NCBI GenBank assembly: GCA_023249275.1
Contig: JAHFCV010000047.1
Location: 1 to 13,291 of the forward strand
Direction: 5' to 3'
Length of the DNA: 13,291 nt
Origin: Candidatus Methanoperedens sp.
GTDB lineage: Archaea; Halobacteriota; Methanosarcinia; Methanosarcinales; Methanoperedenaceae
In this document: positions 6,326 to 13,190 of the stretch, piece by piece
Numbering within the stretch: position 1 is the first letter of the stretch
Layout: each line of letters opens with the position of its first letter
Made by a program: the position numbers and the translations under genes
The notes under the pieces: model-generated
The model's input: only the letters and a program-made list of their open reading frames with translations
Databases searched by the model: none
Told to the model about the DNA's origin: nothing

Positions 6326-7078
6326 ATTGGGGGACGCTTTCGTCTCTTTTTCCATCATCACAGGATACGTCATCTCGATTACAGTCTTAAGATTTTCAAC
6401 ATCTTCTTTATTATACTTAATCAGGACTTCCAGCGCCTCATCATCCCCGCGCTCGTACCTGTTCCATAACCTCACTGCATCAAGACCGCGAATATCTGCG
6501 GTTTCTTCACTCCTTTTTAATCCAAGCTGGCACTCGATATTTTTAAGCCCTCCCTTAAAGCCTATTTTTTTCAGGGGATACATCAGGTCTGTATGCAGGT
6601 GATTGAAAAACCCGGGGAATTCATGTTCTATAAACGGAAGGTCAAACCGCGCGCCGTTGAAAGTTACGAGTTGTTTATACTTTGCAAGCTCTGCCGTCGC
6701 ATCTTCTATATTGATGCCTCTGACATACGTTTTAGTTTCATTTCCGTTATAGATGCCGATTATTGTTATTTTTGAATAGTTAGGCGACAGCCCAGTGGTT
6801 TCGATATCCACGTAAGCTGTTTTTTCCTTAAACTGCCGATACGCTCTCCAGTGGTGGCAGGGCGCAAGCCTTCGCGCGAAAAAAACGTGATTGCAACATG
6901 ATAATTGCTCGATTGAATTTGCAACCTCTGACAGCAGCAGCCGTTTCTTGTGCCGCGTCATTTTTATGGCATCGTGGTTTTTAACGAGGTCTTTCCAGCT
7001 TTTTATGCCGCAATTCCATATCATGCGCTCAGTTGCAGCGCCGATGCCCGGTATGTGGATATAGGTATTATTTAGCAT
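6284..7078 (-). CDS. HhH plus YprB-like RNase H-fold DEDDy 3'-5' exonuclease
   Basis: A 264-residue protein. The N-terminus has a helix-hairpin-helix-like segment, HIPGIGAATERMIWNCGIKSW (8-28), probably for DNA binding. The nuclease domain carries all DEDDy motifs: DIETTG (D91, E93), TFNGARFD (D146) and YNKED (Y222, D226). Between them lie C61, C62 and C74 with neighbouring histidines, a possible metal site. It matches the archaeal YprB/RNase H-like 2 group; the substrate is untested. Translation should begin at ATG 7078, not the in-frame ATG 7123, which is inside the DP1 gene. GGAG at 7089-7086 sits seven bases upstream of 7078, and the start overlaps the DP1 stop by 11 bases, so the two are translationally coupled. 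Confidence 0.85.
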   Translation of the reverse strand: MLNNTYIHIPGIGAATERMIWNCGIKSWKDLVKNHDAIKMTRHKKRLLLSEVANSIEQLSCCNHVFFARRLAPCHHWRAYRQFKEKTAYVDIETTGLSPNYSKITIIGIYNGNETKTYVRGINIEDATAELAKYKQLVTFNGARFDLPFIEHEFPGFFNHLHTDLMYPLKKIGFKGGLKNIECQLGLKRSEETADIRGLDAVRLWNRYERGDDEALEVLIKYNKEDVENLKTVIEMTYPVMMEKETKASPNSPKTIQKLTSNQQ

Positions 7079-8534
7079 AATCAAACTCCATAATCCTGTA
7101 TTCCATGCTTGCAAGGTCAACAACCGTAGCCCTGGCAGGATCCGGCTGGAGATTCATCCGTTTCTGGAAATCGGTCTGGCTCTGCCATGTGCCGCTGTTA
7201 ATTGTAAGCACGTCCTTATACCGTGAAACTCCTACGGTGTGGACATGCCCGCAGTGTAATATGTCAGGTATCTGGTCAATCACGAAATGGTCTTTTTGTT
7301 CAGGCGCAATCGACACACGACCTCCGTATATGGGTGAGAGATGGCGCAGTTTCAGCATTTCAACCATGGGTTTTGAAGGCTCTCCATAAGAAAATCCAGG
7401 GATGCTTGCAATTATATCATCCATCGACCTTCCGTGATAAATCAAGACCTTAACCCCGATATCCACCATCGCAGGGTTCCCGACAAATGTAATGTCGCTC
7501 TTGAACATCTTTGTTATCCTGTCGGGAAAACGCGGCTGGGGTTCAGCCTGCCGCACTGCGTCATGGTTTCCCGGGGAGATTATGATTTTTATGTGTTTTG
7601 GCACTGCATTCAGGTATTCTGCCGCCTTTTCGTACTGTTCGTAAATATCAGAAATTGCCAGTTCCTTATCCTGGTTAGGGAACACGCCTATCCCGTCAAC
7701 CACGTCTCCAGCTATCACAAGGTAATTAATATCATCCCCGAGCCAGTCCACAAACTTAAGCCACGCATCCTCAAGAAAAGTCTTGCTGCCTACGTGTATA
7801 TCTGATATGAATACAGCCTTTCCTCCGGTTTTTTTCCCAGGCAACATGCTTTTCTGGGAATTTGGAAGGTCGGGAAACGTAATCTTATTCGCAAACATGA
7901 TATTGCCATCCGAGGAAAGAGTGCCAGTTACCCCTATAACCTCATCAAGAAGAATCCTCTTTGCCGCCTCGAATAGTTCTTTATCCTTTTCTTTATGGAT
8001 TAAAACAGGTATTGTTCCTGTGGTGTCCTCTACCTCTATCAGTTTATGCCCCTTGGCGCTTGTCCTCATATCCAGAACCATACCTATTATGGAAAGCGGT
8101 TCTCTCGTATCCAGGTTTCTTTTCTTTATGCTCTCAATAGGTCTTGCGCCCATTCTTTTCCTGAGCATGTCGCCAAGTGAGCTGTAACGGTCTTTGAAAT
8201 ATTGCACGAATTCTGTGTACTCCCCGATACAAGTAGACTGGTTTGTTATGTCTTTGAGAATGGTAACAGGGTTTTCATTAATACCCCTTCCGGGAGGAAC
8301 ATCATGCGTTTGTGGAGTTTCTGGTTTTTGTTCAGGTAAAACTCTTGTTTTTTGCGTTATGCTGGATGTTTGTGGTTTTATGTGTTCGATACCCACAACA
8401 AGCACCGAACTGTCGATTGATTTTAAAACATCGTGTATTAACTCTGGCGAGCTTGTTTTTATTGCATCCAGCGCGCGGGGGTCAATCTGGAATCCCGATT
8501 CTGCAAAAATTTCGATTATCTCGCCAGTCTCCAT
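7068..8534 (-). CDS. polB: DNA polymerase II (family D) small subunit DP1
   Basis: The 488-residue small subunit of the archaeal replicative polymerase PolD, which pairs with the large subunit DP2 and supplies an Mre11-like 3'-5' proofreading nuclease. Residues 1-45 form a small helical domain, followed by a polar linker. An OB fold spans about 145-220 and the calcineurin-like phosphoesterase about 238-440. Metal ligands are visible in FISDIHVG (D245, H247), AGDVVDG (D277), SPGNHD (N323, H324), YHGRS (H367) and HCGHVH (H430, H432), so the nuclease site looks intact. The DP2 gene is not in the window. The nuclease gene follows in the same operon. The start at 8534 has only a weak AGGA-like ribosome site. 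Confidence 0.96.
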   Translation of the reverse strand: METGEIIEIFAESGFQIDPRALDAIKTSSPELIHDVLKSIDSSVLVVGIEHIKPQTSSITQKTRVLPEQKPETPQTHDVPPGRGINENPVTILKDITNQSTCIGEYTEFVQYFKDRYSSLGDMLRKRMGARPIESIKKRNLDTREPLSIIGMVLDMRTSAKGHKLIEVEDTTGTIPVLIHKEKDKELFEAAKRILLDEVIGVTGTLSSDGNIMFANKITFPDLPNSQKSMLPGKKTGGKAVFISDIHVGSKTFLEDAWLKFVDWLGDDINYLVIAGDVVDGIGVFPNQDKELAISDIYEQYEKAAEYLNAVPKHIKIIISPGNHDAVRQAEPQPRFPDRITKMFKSDITFVGNPAMVDIGVKVLIYHGRSMDDIIASIPGFSYGEPSKPMVEMLKLRHLSPIYGGRVSIAPEQKDHFVIDQIPDILHCGHVHTVGVSRYKDVLTINSGTWQSQTDFQKRMNLQPDPARATVVDLASMEYRIMEFDYAK

Positions 8535-8613
8535 GTCCTGAACCTATATCCTTGTATTGGGATAAGATTTTTCCTCGATATTTTCCTGTTTGGTTTTTCA
8601 ATCATATCGATGC

Positions 8614-8622
8614 TTTTATTTA
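8614..8622 (+). promoter_or_regulatory. Possible TATA element for the PAC2-DUF473 operon
   Basis: TTTTATTTA lies about 26 bases upstream of GGTGGA (8645-8650), which itself precedes ATG 8654 by three bases. This would give a very short leader carrying a ribosome site. The region between the divergent DP1 and PAC2 genes is only 119 bases. Based on composition only. Confidence 0.3.
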
Positions 8623-8653
8623 CTTTTGCCCTAATTAACAATCTGGTGGAAGC

Positions 8654-9397
8654 ATGGCATCAGAATCAGCAGAACAATTCGTGAAAATCATAAACAAACC
8701 CCTGAAATCAAAGAATCCGTTGGTTATTGTAGGGTTTCCAGGTATCGGTCTTGTGGGGAATATAACATCCCAGCACATTATTGAAGAATTGGGTATGAAA
8801 TATATGGGCTCAATCGATTCGAGATACTTCCCGCCCCTTGCAGTGCTTTTTAATGGTATGGTATACCTGCCTGTGCGTATTTATGAAGCTGCTGAGAAAG
8901 AGGTTGTTATAGTAATTTCAGATATACCTATTCATCCCACGGCATCGTACGACATCAGCAAAGTGCTGACCGACTGGATGCAGTCTATCAATGCTAATAA
9001 TATTGTTTCAATTGCAGGCATAGCTACTACAACCGGAGAGCGCCGCGTCTTTGGGGGCGCAACCAGTAAAGAGCTGCTGGAAAAAATCAAGGATAAAACC
9101 GAAATATTCCAGGTGGGGACTATTTCTGGCATCTCAGGCAGTATAATGACTGAATGTTATCTTAGAGGCTTGCCTGCTGTGAGTTTACTGGGCGAGACGC
9201 CCGGACCGAATCCTGATCCGAGAGCCGCAGTTGAAGTATTAAAAGCTCTAAATAAGATATTTGAACTGGACATAGACACTGATAAATTATTAAGCCAGGC
9301 AGAGCAGATAGAGCTTGAACTTTCCAAACTTGCAGAGCAGGTAAAAACCACAGAAACGCCCGCTCTTCCCAGAAAAGAGTTCCCTATGTATGGGTGA
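8654..9397 (+). CDS. PAC2-family proteasome assembly chaperone with C-terminal HbYX motif (PbaA-like)
   Basis: A 247-residue cytosolic protein of the PAC2 family, which helps assemble the 20S proteasome alpha and beta subunits. Family marks are VIVGFPGIGLVGN (24-36), SIDSRYFPPLAV, IPIHPTASYDIS and GISGSIMTECYLRGLPAVSLLGETPGPNPDP-like segments, ending in a helical, acidic C-terminal tail. The last three residues, Met-Tyr-Gly, form an HbYX motif (hydrophobic, tyrosine, any). In the archaeal chaperone PbaA this motif is known to be needed for binding proteasome precursors, so a PbaA-type role is more likely than PbaB. It heads a two-gene operon with DUF473 and diverges from the DP1 gene. Confidence 0.88.
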   Translation: MASESAEQFVKIINKPLKSKNPLVIVGFPGIGLVGNITSQHIIEELGMKYMGSIDSRYFPPLAVLFNGMVYLPVRIYEAAEKEVVIVISDIPIHPTASYDISKVLTDWMQSINANNIVSIAGIATTTGERRVFGGATSKELLEKIKDKTEIFQVGTISGISGSIMTECYLRGLPAVSLLGETPGPNPDPRAAVEVLKALNKIFELDIDTDKLLSQAEQIELELSKLAEQVKTTETPALPRKEFPMYG

Positions 9398-9401
9398 TGT
9401 T

Positions 9402-9791
9402 ATGCGCCATATCCTGCTCAGCGGAATTTCAAATCAGGTCTTAAAAGAACTTGAACATAATAAGGTAAAGACCATAGAGATTAGAAGCCCCCATAATTTT
9501 CTCTCGGCGCTTGAAACCGATGCAGGTGACGTAATATTCCTGACATCAACAACCCAGGAAGATGTGAGACCAGGTACGACAGGCATTATTGCAAAAATAC
9601 GAGAAAAACAGATTTCAATGCACAGGGTTGTTGCGAGAAATAATGAATTTCATGAAGAAGCCGAGTTCCAGCTTGCTCGCCTCCAGCTTGAAATAAAAGG
9701 ACATGGGAGGGTACGCAGGGCTGAATGCTGCGCGCTGGGAGAGGCAACCGTGGTCGAGGCTGACGAAGTGCTGTTTTTTGAAGGAAGATGA
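9402..9791 (+). CDS. DUF473 family protein
   Basis: A 129-residue archaeal protein matching the DUF473 pattern: LSGISNQVLKEL, TIEIRSPHNFLSAL, GDVIFLTSTTQED, RPGTTGIIAKI and an ECCALGEATVVEADEVLF tail. Function is unknown. The GDVIFLTS...GTTGIIAKI stretch recalls PUA/ASCH-like beta barrels that bind RNA, which is only an inference. I chose ATG 9402 over ATG 9390. GGTGAT at 9393-9398 can pair with the 16S end and sits three bases before 9402, whereas ATG 9390 would overlap that site. The GGTGAT is made from the last codon and stop (GGG TGA) of the PAC2 gene, so the two genes are tightly coupled. Confidence 0.82.
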   Translation: MRHILLSGISNQVLKELEHNKVKTIEIRSPHNFLSALETDAGDVIFLTSTTQEDVRPGTTGIIAKIREKQISMHRVVARNNEFHEEAEFQLARLQLEIKGHGRVRRAECCALGEATVVEADEVLFFEGR

Positions 9792-9799
9792 GTTGCGGG

Positions 9800-10180
9800 C
9801 TAAAATGAGTCAAGATTCTTATCCTTTATTAGTTTAAAGAATACCCAGGAAATAGGGAATAGAATCAGGAAATGGAGCACTAAAAATAAGAGTACAAAAT
9901 CAAGAGGATATCCTTCCAGGAAATACCGGAATTGTAACGAAACATCAACTATCAGGGAGAAAAGTAAGGATTTCATGAAAGGGCTCTGTTTCCTGACAAG
10001 TAGAAAGATAAAAAACCCGTAAATTGTTCCATATAATATCTTATTTGGAAAATATCTTGGTGGTACGGCATATTCCACACGCAGGGAATGGAGTAAAAAA
10101 TCCACAAATGCAAATAATAAAATTATTGCAAATATTACCAGGAATATTAAAAACAAATTCTTGATTTTATTTTTTGACAT
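9800..10180 (-). CDS. Unrecognised four-helix membrane protein
   Basis: A 126-residue protein I do not recognise. It has four likely helices at about 8-30, 46-62, 68-84 and 92-116, with lysine-rich ends (SKNKIK at the start, KLIKDKN near the end), suggesting cytoplasmic termini. A RVEYAVPPRYFPNK loop follows helix 1, and VDVSLQFRYFLEGYP lies at the end of helix 3. GAGGAG six bases upstream of the ATG supports the start. It follows the 10206-10559 gene by 25 bases, so the two form a likely operon. It is AT-rich and ends eight bases from the convergent DUF473 gene. Confidence 0.65.
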   Translation of the reverse strand: MSKNKIKNLFLIFLVIFAIILLFAFVDFLLHSLRVEYAVPPRYFPNKILYGTIYGFFIFLLVRKQSPFMKSLLFSLIVDVSLQFRYFLEGYPLDFVLLFLVLHFLILFPISWVFFKLIKDKNLDSF

Positions 10181-10205
10181 CAGTTCTCCTCTCTATTTCA
10201 ATAAC

Positions 10206-10559
10206 CTAATATATATGCGTTGCATCCCCTTCTGCTATAAGCCCTGTCACTTCGTCTATGAACTCCAGCATGTACTTGTCAAGCTGCTTCTTCCGCCGTT
10301 CCACAGTATCACTGTCAGCAGGATATTTCTTAATGAGTTTTGAGAAATCCTCGTATATTTCATTTGTCTTATTCATCATCGCTTCTTTTGATTCGCCCAT
10401 TTCAGCCATGTGAACTATATAGCGGCGCAAACGGATGCATCCCCTGTTTTTCTCGAAACTTTTATCAAAGAAGAGGGGAATCCTCCACAGCCCGCGCTCG
10501 ACTACACCGCTCTTTACTGATGGGAAAAGCCTGGGAATCTCCGGGTCGATTGATAGCAT
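10206..10559 (-). CDS. Unrecognised soluble protein, helical C-terminal half
   Basis: A 117-residue protein with no family I can name. The first half has MLSIDPEIPRLFP and a GLWRIPLFFDKSFEKNRGC segment with one cysteine. The second half, from about residue 50, is charged and helical (ESKEAMMNKTNEIYEDF, DTVERRKKQLDKYMLEFIDEV), consistent with a helical bundle or coiled coil. It ends AEGDATHIY. No membrane segment or signal peptide is present. There is no ribosome site; a TATA-like element at 10585-10594 places transcription start almost at the ATG, suggesting a leaderless message. The membrane protein gene follows 25 bases downstream. Confidence 0.6.
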   Translation of the reverse strand: MLSIDPEIPRLFPSVKSGVVERGLWRIPLFFDKSFEKNRGCIRLRRYIVHMAEMGESKEAMMNKTNEIYEDFSKLIKKYPADSDTVERRKKQLDKYMLEFIDEVTGLIAEGDATHIY

Positions 10560-10584
10560 TATAGTAGTTTAAAAATGCCCTTCT

Positions 10585-10594
10585 TATTTTAAAA
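10585..10594 (-). promoter_or_regulatory. TATA-like element for the 10206-10559 gene
   Basis: TATTTTAAAA, nearly palindromic, is centred about 30 bases upstream of the ATG at 10559. The archaeal TATA-to-start spacing would place initiation near 10563, so the message would be essentially leaderless, in keeping with the absence of a ribosome site. Composition-based. Confidence 0.35.
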
Positions 10595-10654
10595 CTCTTC
10601 CGCCATATCCAGCTCGTGTTCGAAGCGCCATGGATATGGATGGTTTTGAGTAAA

Positions 10655-11206
10655 TTAATAGTTCAGCGGGAAGAGTTTTGGTACTCTCTTCCCATACTCA
10701 ACATACCCCTTCCCAAACCTCGCCTTCAGCTCCTCCTCCTCAGCATCCGCAATGTGCGAAAGCACAGCCGCAAGGATAAATGAATAAACGGCGCCGAGCA
10801 GCGAACCCGCAAACAGCGCAAGCCCGAGCGCGCCTATGACCCCGCCGAAATACATGGGATGGCGGACGTACTTGTAGGGACCTGCTATTATCAGTTTATT
10901 CTCTGGAACAAAAACTGCCTTTCTCAGGGAATACATGCCCCAGAAGATGATGAAAAGCCCAATAGCGAACAACAGAATTCCGGAAGCTCTCAATATTACA
11001 TGGACAGGATTGAAATCTTTTGAAATAAGCCAGAAATAAAGAATTATGTTGGTTGAAACGATGAAAACATGAAGCGAAACCCAGAATATTTTTGAGATTG
11101 GAGTGAAGCCGGAAAAACCTGTTGACTTCCTGTATTTGAGCGCTATTATGTGGTAGGTGACAACCATATACGAGGTTATCAGGAAGAACTCGAAATATAG
11201 ATTCAT
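10655..11206 (-). CDS. Isoprenylcysteine carboxyl methyltransferase/PEMT-like membrane methyltransferase
   Basis: A 183-residue integral membrane methyltransferase of the ICMT/PEMT superfamily, which uses S-adenosylmethionine. Helices are apparent at about 4-22, 40-60, 70-93 and 121-151. The cofactor motif GPYKYVRHPMYFGG (109-122) is clear. The C-terminal AEEEELKARFGKGYVEYGKRVPKLFP (from about 155) contains the conserved glutamate pair and the RFGxxYxxY pattern. The substrate is unknown; related proteins act on prenylated proteins, phospholipids or isoprenoid lipids, and archaeal members are mostly uncharacterised. No ribosome site precedes the ATG. The promoter is flanked by the striking GAGTTCG array at 11223-11292. 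Confidence 0.85.
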   Translation of the reverse strand: MNLYFEFFLITSYMVVTYHIIALKYRKSTGFSGFTPISKIFWVSLHVFIVSTNIILYFWLISKDFNPVHVILRASGILLFAIGLFIIFWGMYSLRKAVFVPENKLIIAGPYKYVRHPMYFGGVIGALGLALFAGSLLGAVYSFILAAVLSHIADAEEEELKARFGKGYVEYGKRVPKLFPLNY

Positions 11207-11222
11207 AAAATTGATTTAACAA

Positions 11223-11292
11223 CTAACTCGATACGAACTCAAAACGAACTCGAACTTTTTATCCAGAGTTCGTACCAGTTCGTACGAGTTCG
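11223..11292 (-). promoter_or_regulatory. GAGTTCG/CGAACTC repeat array flanking the methyltransferase promoter
   Basis: On the plus strand three head-to-tail units, GAGTTCGTAC, CAGTTCGTAC and GAGTTCGCTG, occupy 11266-11295 with an exact 10-base period. On the other side of an AT-rich centre, inverted copies of the core begin at 11251 (CGAACT), 11245 (CGAACT), 11234 (CGAACT) and, degenerate, 11223 (CTAACT), mostly 11 bases apart. TACGAACTC (11232-11240) and GAGTTCGTA (11266-11274) are perfect inverses. Read on the minus strand, the centre is GGATAAAAAG, a TATA-like element that would start transcription near 11233. Spacing of about one helical turn suggests cooperative protein binding; the regulator is unknown. 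Confidence 0.5.
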
Positions 11293-11322
11293 CTGTTTAT
11301 CTTGCCAATCACCCAATCTGCT

Positions 11323-11745
11323 TTATCCATGTTCCTCTGCGGTTTCTATTTTCGGAAGCTCCATTTTCTTCCCCGACTTCTCAAGATAATCCTTAATCGC
11401 TGCATGCAGCCCGTCAGCAGCAAGGTTTGAGCAGTGCATCTTTATGGGAGGTAGCCCATCAAGCGCATCCGCCACATTGCCCCGGCTGATTTTAAGCGCC
11501 TCCTCAAGCGTCTTGCCTTTTGCCATCTCAGTAATCATGGAGCTCGTGGCAATCGCCGCGCCGCAGCCGAATGTCTTGAACTTGACATCCTCAAGCCTGT
11601 CGTCTTTTACCTTTATATAAATCCACATCACGTCGCCGCAGACAGGGTTTCCCACTTTTCCAATGCCATCAGCATCCTTTATCTCGCCAACGTTTCTGGG
11701 GTTGGCAAAATGCTCCATCACTTTTTCGCTGTATCCATCTGTCAT
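11323..11745 (-). CDS. iscU: Iron-sulfur cluster scaffold IscU/NifU (N-terminal type)
   Basis: A 140-residue scaffold on which [2Fe-2S] clusters are built from iron and the sulfur supplied by NifS/IscS, then handed to apoproteins in the cytosol. The three cluster cysteines are present: C36 in NPVCGD, C61 in FGCGAAIA and C105 in MHCSNLAADGLHAAI. The cluster-release aspartate D38 is also there. Length and the YSEKVMEHFANPRNVGEI start match the family, with a short charged tail (ELPKIETAEEHG). The ribosome site GGAGGT (11756-11751) lies inside the last codons of nifS, only five bases from the ATG, so the two are translationally coupled. Confidence 0.95.
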   Translation of the reverse strand: MTDGYSEKVMEHFANPRNVGEIKDADGIGKVGNPVCGDVMWIYIKVKDDRLEDVKFKTFGCGAAIATSSMITEMAKGKTLEEALKISRGNVADALDGLPPIKMHCSNLAADGLHAAIKDYLEKSGKKMELPKIETAEEHG

Positions 11746-11748
11746 TTT

Positions 11749-12903
11749 TTACCTCCCTAATGGCGATATCATCCTCAGTTTATTCACAATTTCCGGCAGC
11801 ACCGAAACCACATAATCCACATCATCCTGCGTATTCCCGAGCCCGAGCGTCAATCTCAAAGAGCCGTGAGCCTCTTCGGGTTTTAAACCTATAGCCATAA
11901 GGACGTGCGATGGTTCAAGGGAAGTGGATGAACATGCCGAGCCTGTAGAGGCTGAGACGCCTTTCATGTCAAGGTTCAATATCATGGATTCCCCCTCGAT
12001 GTAACTGAACCTGAAATTTGCATTATTGGGAAGCCGTTTTGTGGGATGCCCGTTAAGGTACGAATCCTTGATTTCAAGAACTCCTTTGATGAGCCTGTCT
12101 CTTAAGTCAGCTAATTTTGCCTCCTCTGGAAAACGCTGTTTTGCAAGCTCTGCCGCTTTTCCGAAACCAACGATGCCGGGGACATTTTCCGTGCCTGAGC
12201 GCAGGTTTCTCTCATGCCCCCCGCCGTGAAACAGGGGTTCAATGAAAATCCCTTTCCGCAGGTAAAGCGCCCCCACGCCTTTTGGTCCGTACATCTTATG
12301 GGCGCTCATGGATAGCAGGGAAACGCCAAGCGCTTCAACATCCAGAGGGAGCTTTCCAGCGGTCTGTACTGCATCGGTATGAAATGGAATGTTCTTTTCC
12401 CTGGCAATTTTACCAATATCTTCCAAAGGCTGGAGCGTCCCGATTTCGTTGTTGGCGTGCATAATAGTTATCAGGATGGTCTGAGAAGTGATTGCTTTCT
12501 CAACGTCGGCAGGGTTTACAATTCCGTCTTTGTTCACTGGAAGATAGGTGACTTTGAATCCCTGTGATTCAAGGTATTTGCATACATGCAAAACAGCATG
12601 ATGTTCAATCGAACTTGTGATAATGTGGTCGCCTTTTTTCCTGTTTTTGTATGCAATCCCTTTTATTGCAAGATTATCAGACTCGGTGCCGCTGCCTGTA
12701 AAAATTATCTCCTCTTTTTTAGCTCCTATCAGGTCAGCAACTTTCTGTCTTGCCTCTTCAATTGCTCTTCTTGCCTGCCTTCCGATGCTGTATAAACTTG
12801 AGGGATTGCCGAAATTTTCAGAAAAATAAGGAAGCATCGCTTCAGTAACAGCAGGATTGGCAGCGGTTGTTGCGCTGTGGTCCATGTATACTTGCCTGGT
12901 CAT
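11749..12903 (-). CDS. nifS: Cysteine desulfurase NifS/IscS
   Basis: A 384-residue PLP enzyme that removes sulfur from cysteine, forming alanine and an enzyme persulfide for Fe-S cluster assembly. Visible marks are YMDHSATT at the N-terminus, SIEHHAV (H101, stacking on PLP), HTDAVQ (D177, Q180), the PLP lysine in MSAHKMYGPKG (K203), RSGTEN and the catalytic loop STGSACSSTSLEPSHVL with C324. These make it a group I desulfurase. It is the first gene of a two-gene operon with iscU. Because iscU follows, the symbol iscS would be equally fair. Confidence 0.96.
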   Translation of the reverse strand: MTRQVYMDHSATTAANPAVTEAMLPYFSENFGNPSSLYSIGRQARRAIEEARQKVADLIGAKKEEIIFTGSGTESDNLAIKGIAYKNRKKGDHIITSSIEHHAVLHVCKYLESQGFKVTYLPVNKDGIVNPADVEKAITSQTILITIMHANNEIGTLQPLEDIGKIAREKNIPFHTDAVQTAGKLPLDVEALGVSLLSMSAHKMYGPKGVGALYLRKGIFIEPLFHGGGHERNLRSGTENVPGIVGFGKAAELAKQRFPEEAKLADLRDRLIKGVLEIKDSYLNGHPTKRLPNNANFRFSYIEGESMILNLDMKGVSASTGSACSSTSLEPSHVLMAIGLKPEEAHGSLRLTLGLGNTQDDVDYVVSVLPEIVNKLRMISPLGR

Positions 12904-12927
12904 AGTTTACGTATATTGCCTCAAAAA

Positions 12928-12955
12928 GAATATACTTAACGATAGTTTTAATCGT
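12928..12955 (-). promoter_or_regulatory. Promoter region of nifS-iscU
   Basis: On the minus strand TTAAGTATATTC (12939-12928) is TATA-like, and initiation would fall near 12906, just before the ATG at 12903. The message is therefore nearly leaderless, in line with no GGAGG upstream. Directly upstream of the TATA a short inverted repeat, ACGAT (12939-12943) with ATCGT (12951-12955), could be a regulator site, but its arms are only five bases. Confidence 0.4.
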
Positions 12956-13007
12956 GCGAACATTAATTATTTATCATTATGTTCCAAAGGAAATAAGGGG
13001 GTTGTTT

Positions 13008-13190
13008 TTACGTTTTTGCAGGTTTTTTCTCCACTACTTTTATCCAGTGACCGGGTGTTACTTCAGCAAGAACAGGGACGCCAGGCGGAAGTTCATCAAA
13101 GTAAATTGTTTCATCACCCAGTGGGTGAATATCGCCGCCGCATACAGGGCATTTGCCAGAATATGTTTTTCTTTTCTTAAGTTCAGGCAT
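13008..13190 (-). CDS. Small CxxC (half zinc-ribbon) protein
   Basis: A 60-residue protein with a basic start (MPELKKRKTYSGK) and a single CPVCGG knuckle (C14, C17), then HPLGDE, a DELPPGVPVLAEVTPGHWIKVV segment and a lysine-rich end. Only one cysteine pair is present; H22 or the later histidine in PGHW could complete a metal site, or two chains could share it. I do not recognise the family. I chose ATG 13190 because GGGAGG sits about eight bases upstream. The in-frame ATG at 13196 is too close to that site, and ATG 13262 would add an unconvincing 24-residue lead. It lies upstream of nifS on the same strand, about 100 bases away, but nifS appears to have its own promoter. Confidence 0.7.
   Translation of the reverse strand: MPELKKRKTYSGKCPVCGGDIHPLGDETIYFDELPPGVPVLAEVTPGHWIKVVEKKPAKT

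Noticed and set aside
10896..11222. Minus-strand 108-residue frame overlapping the methyltransferase gene
   Set aside because: It reads the same DNA in another frame of a clear ICMT-like gene, and its product shows no family pattern.
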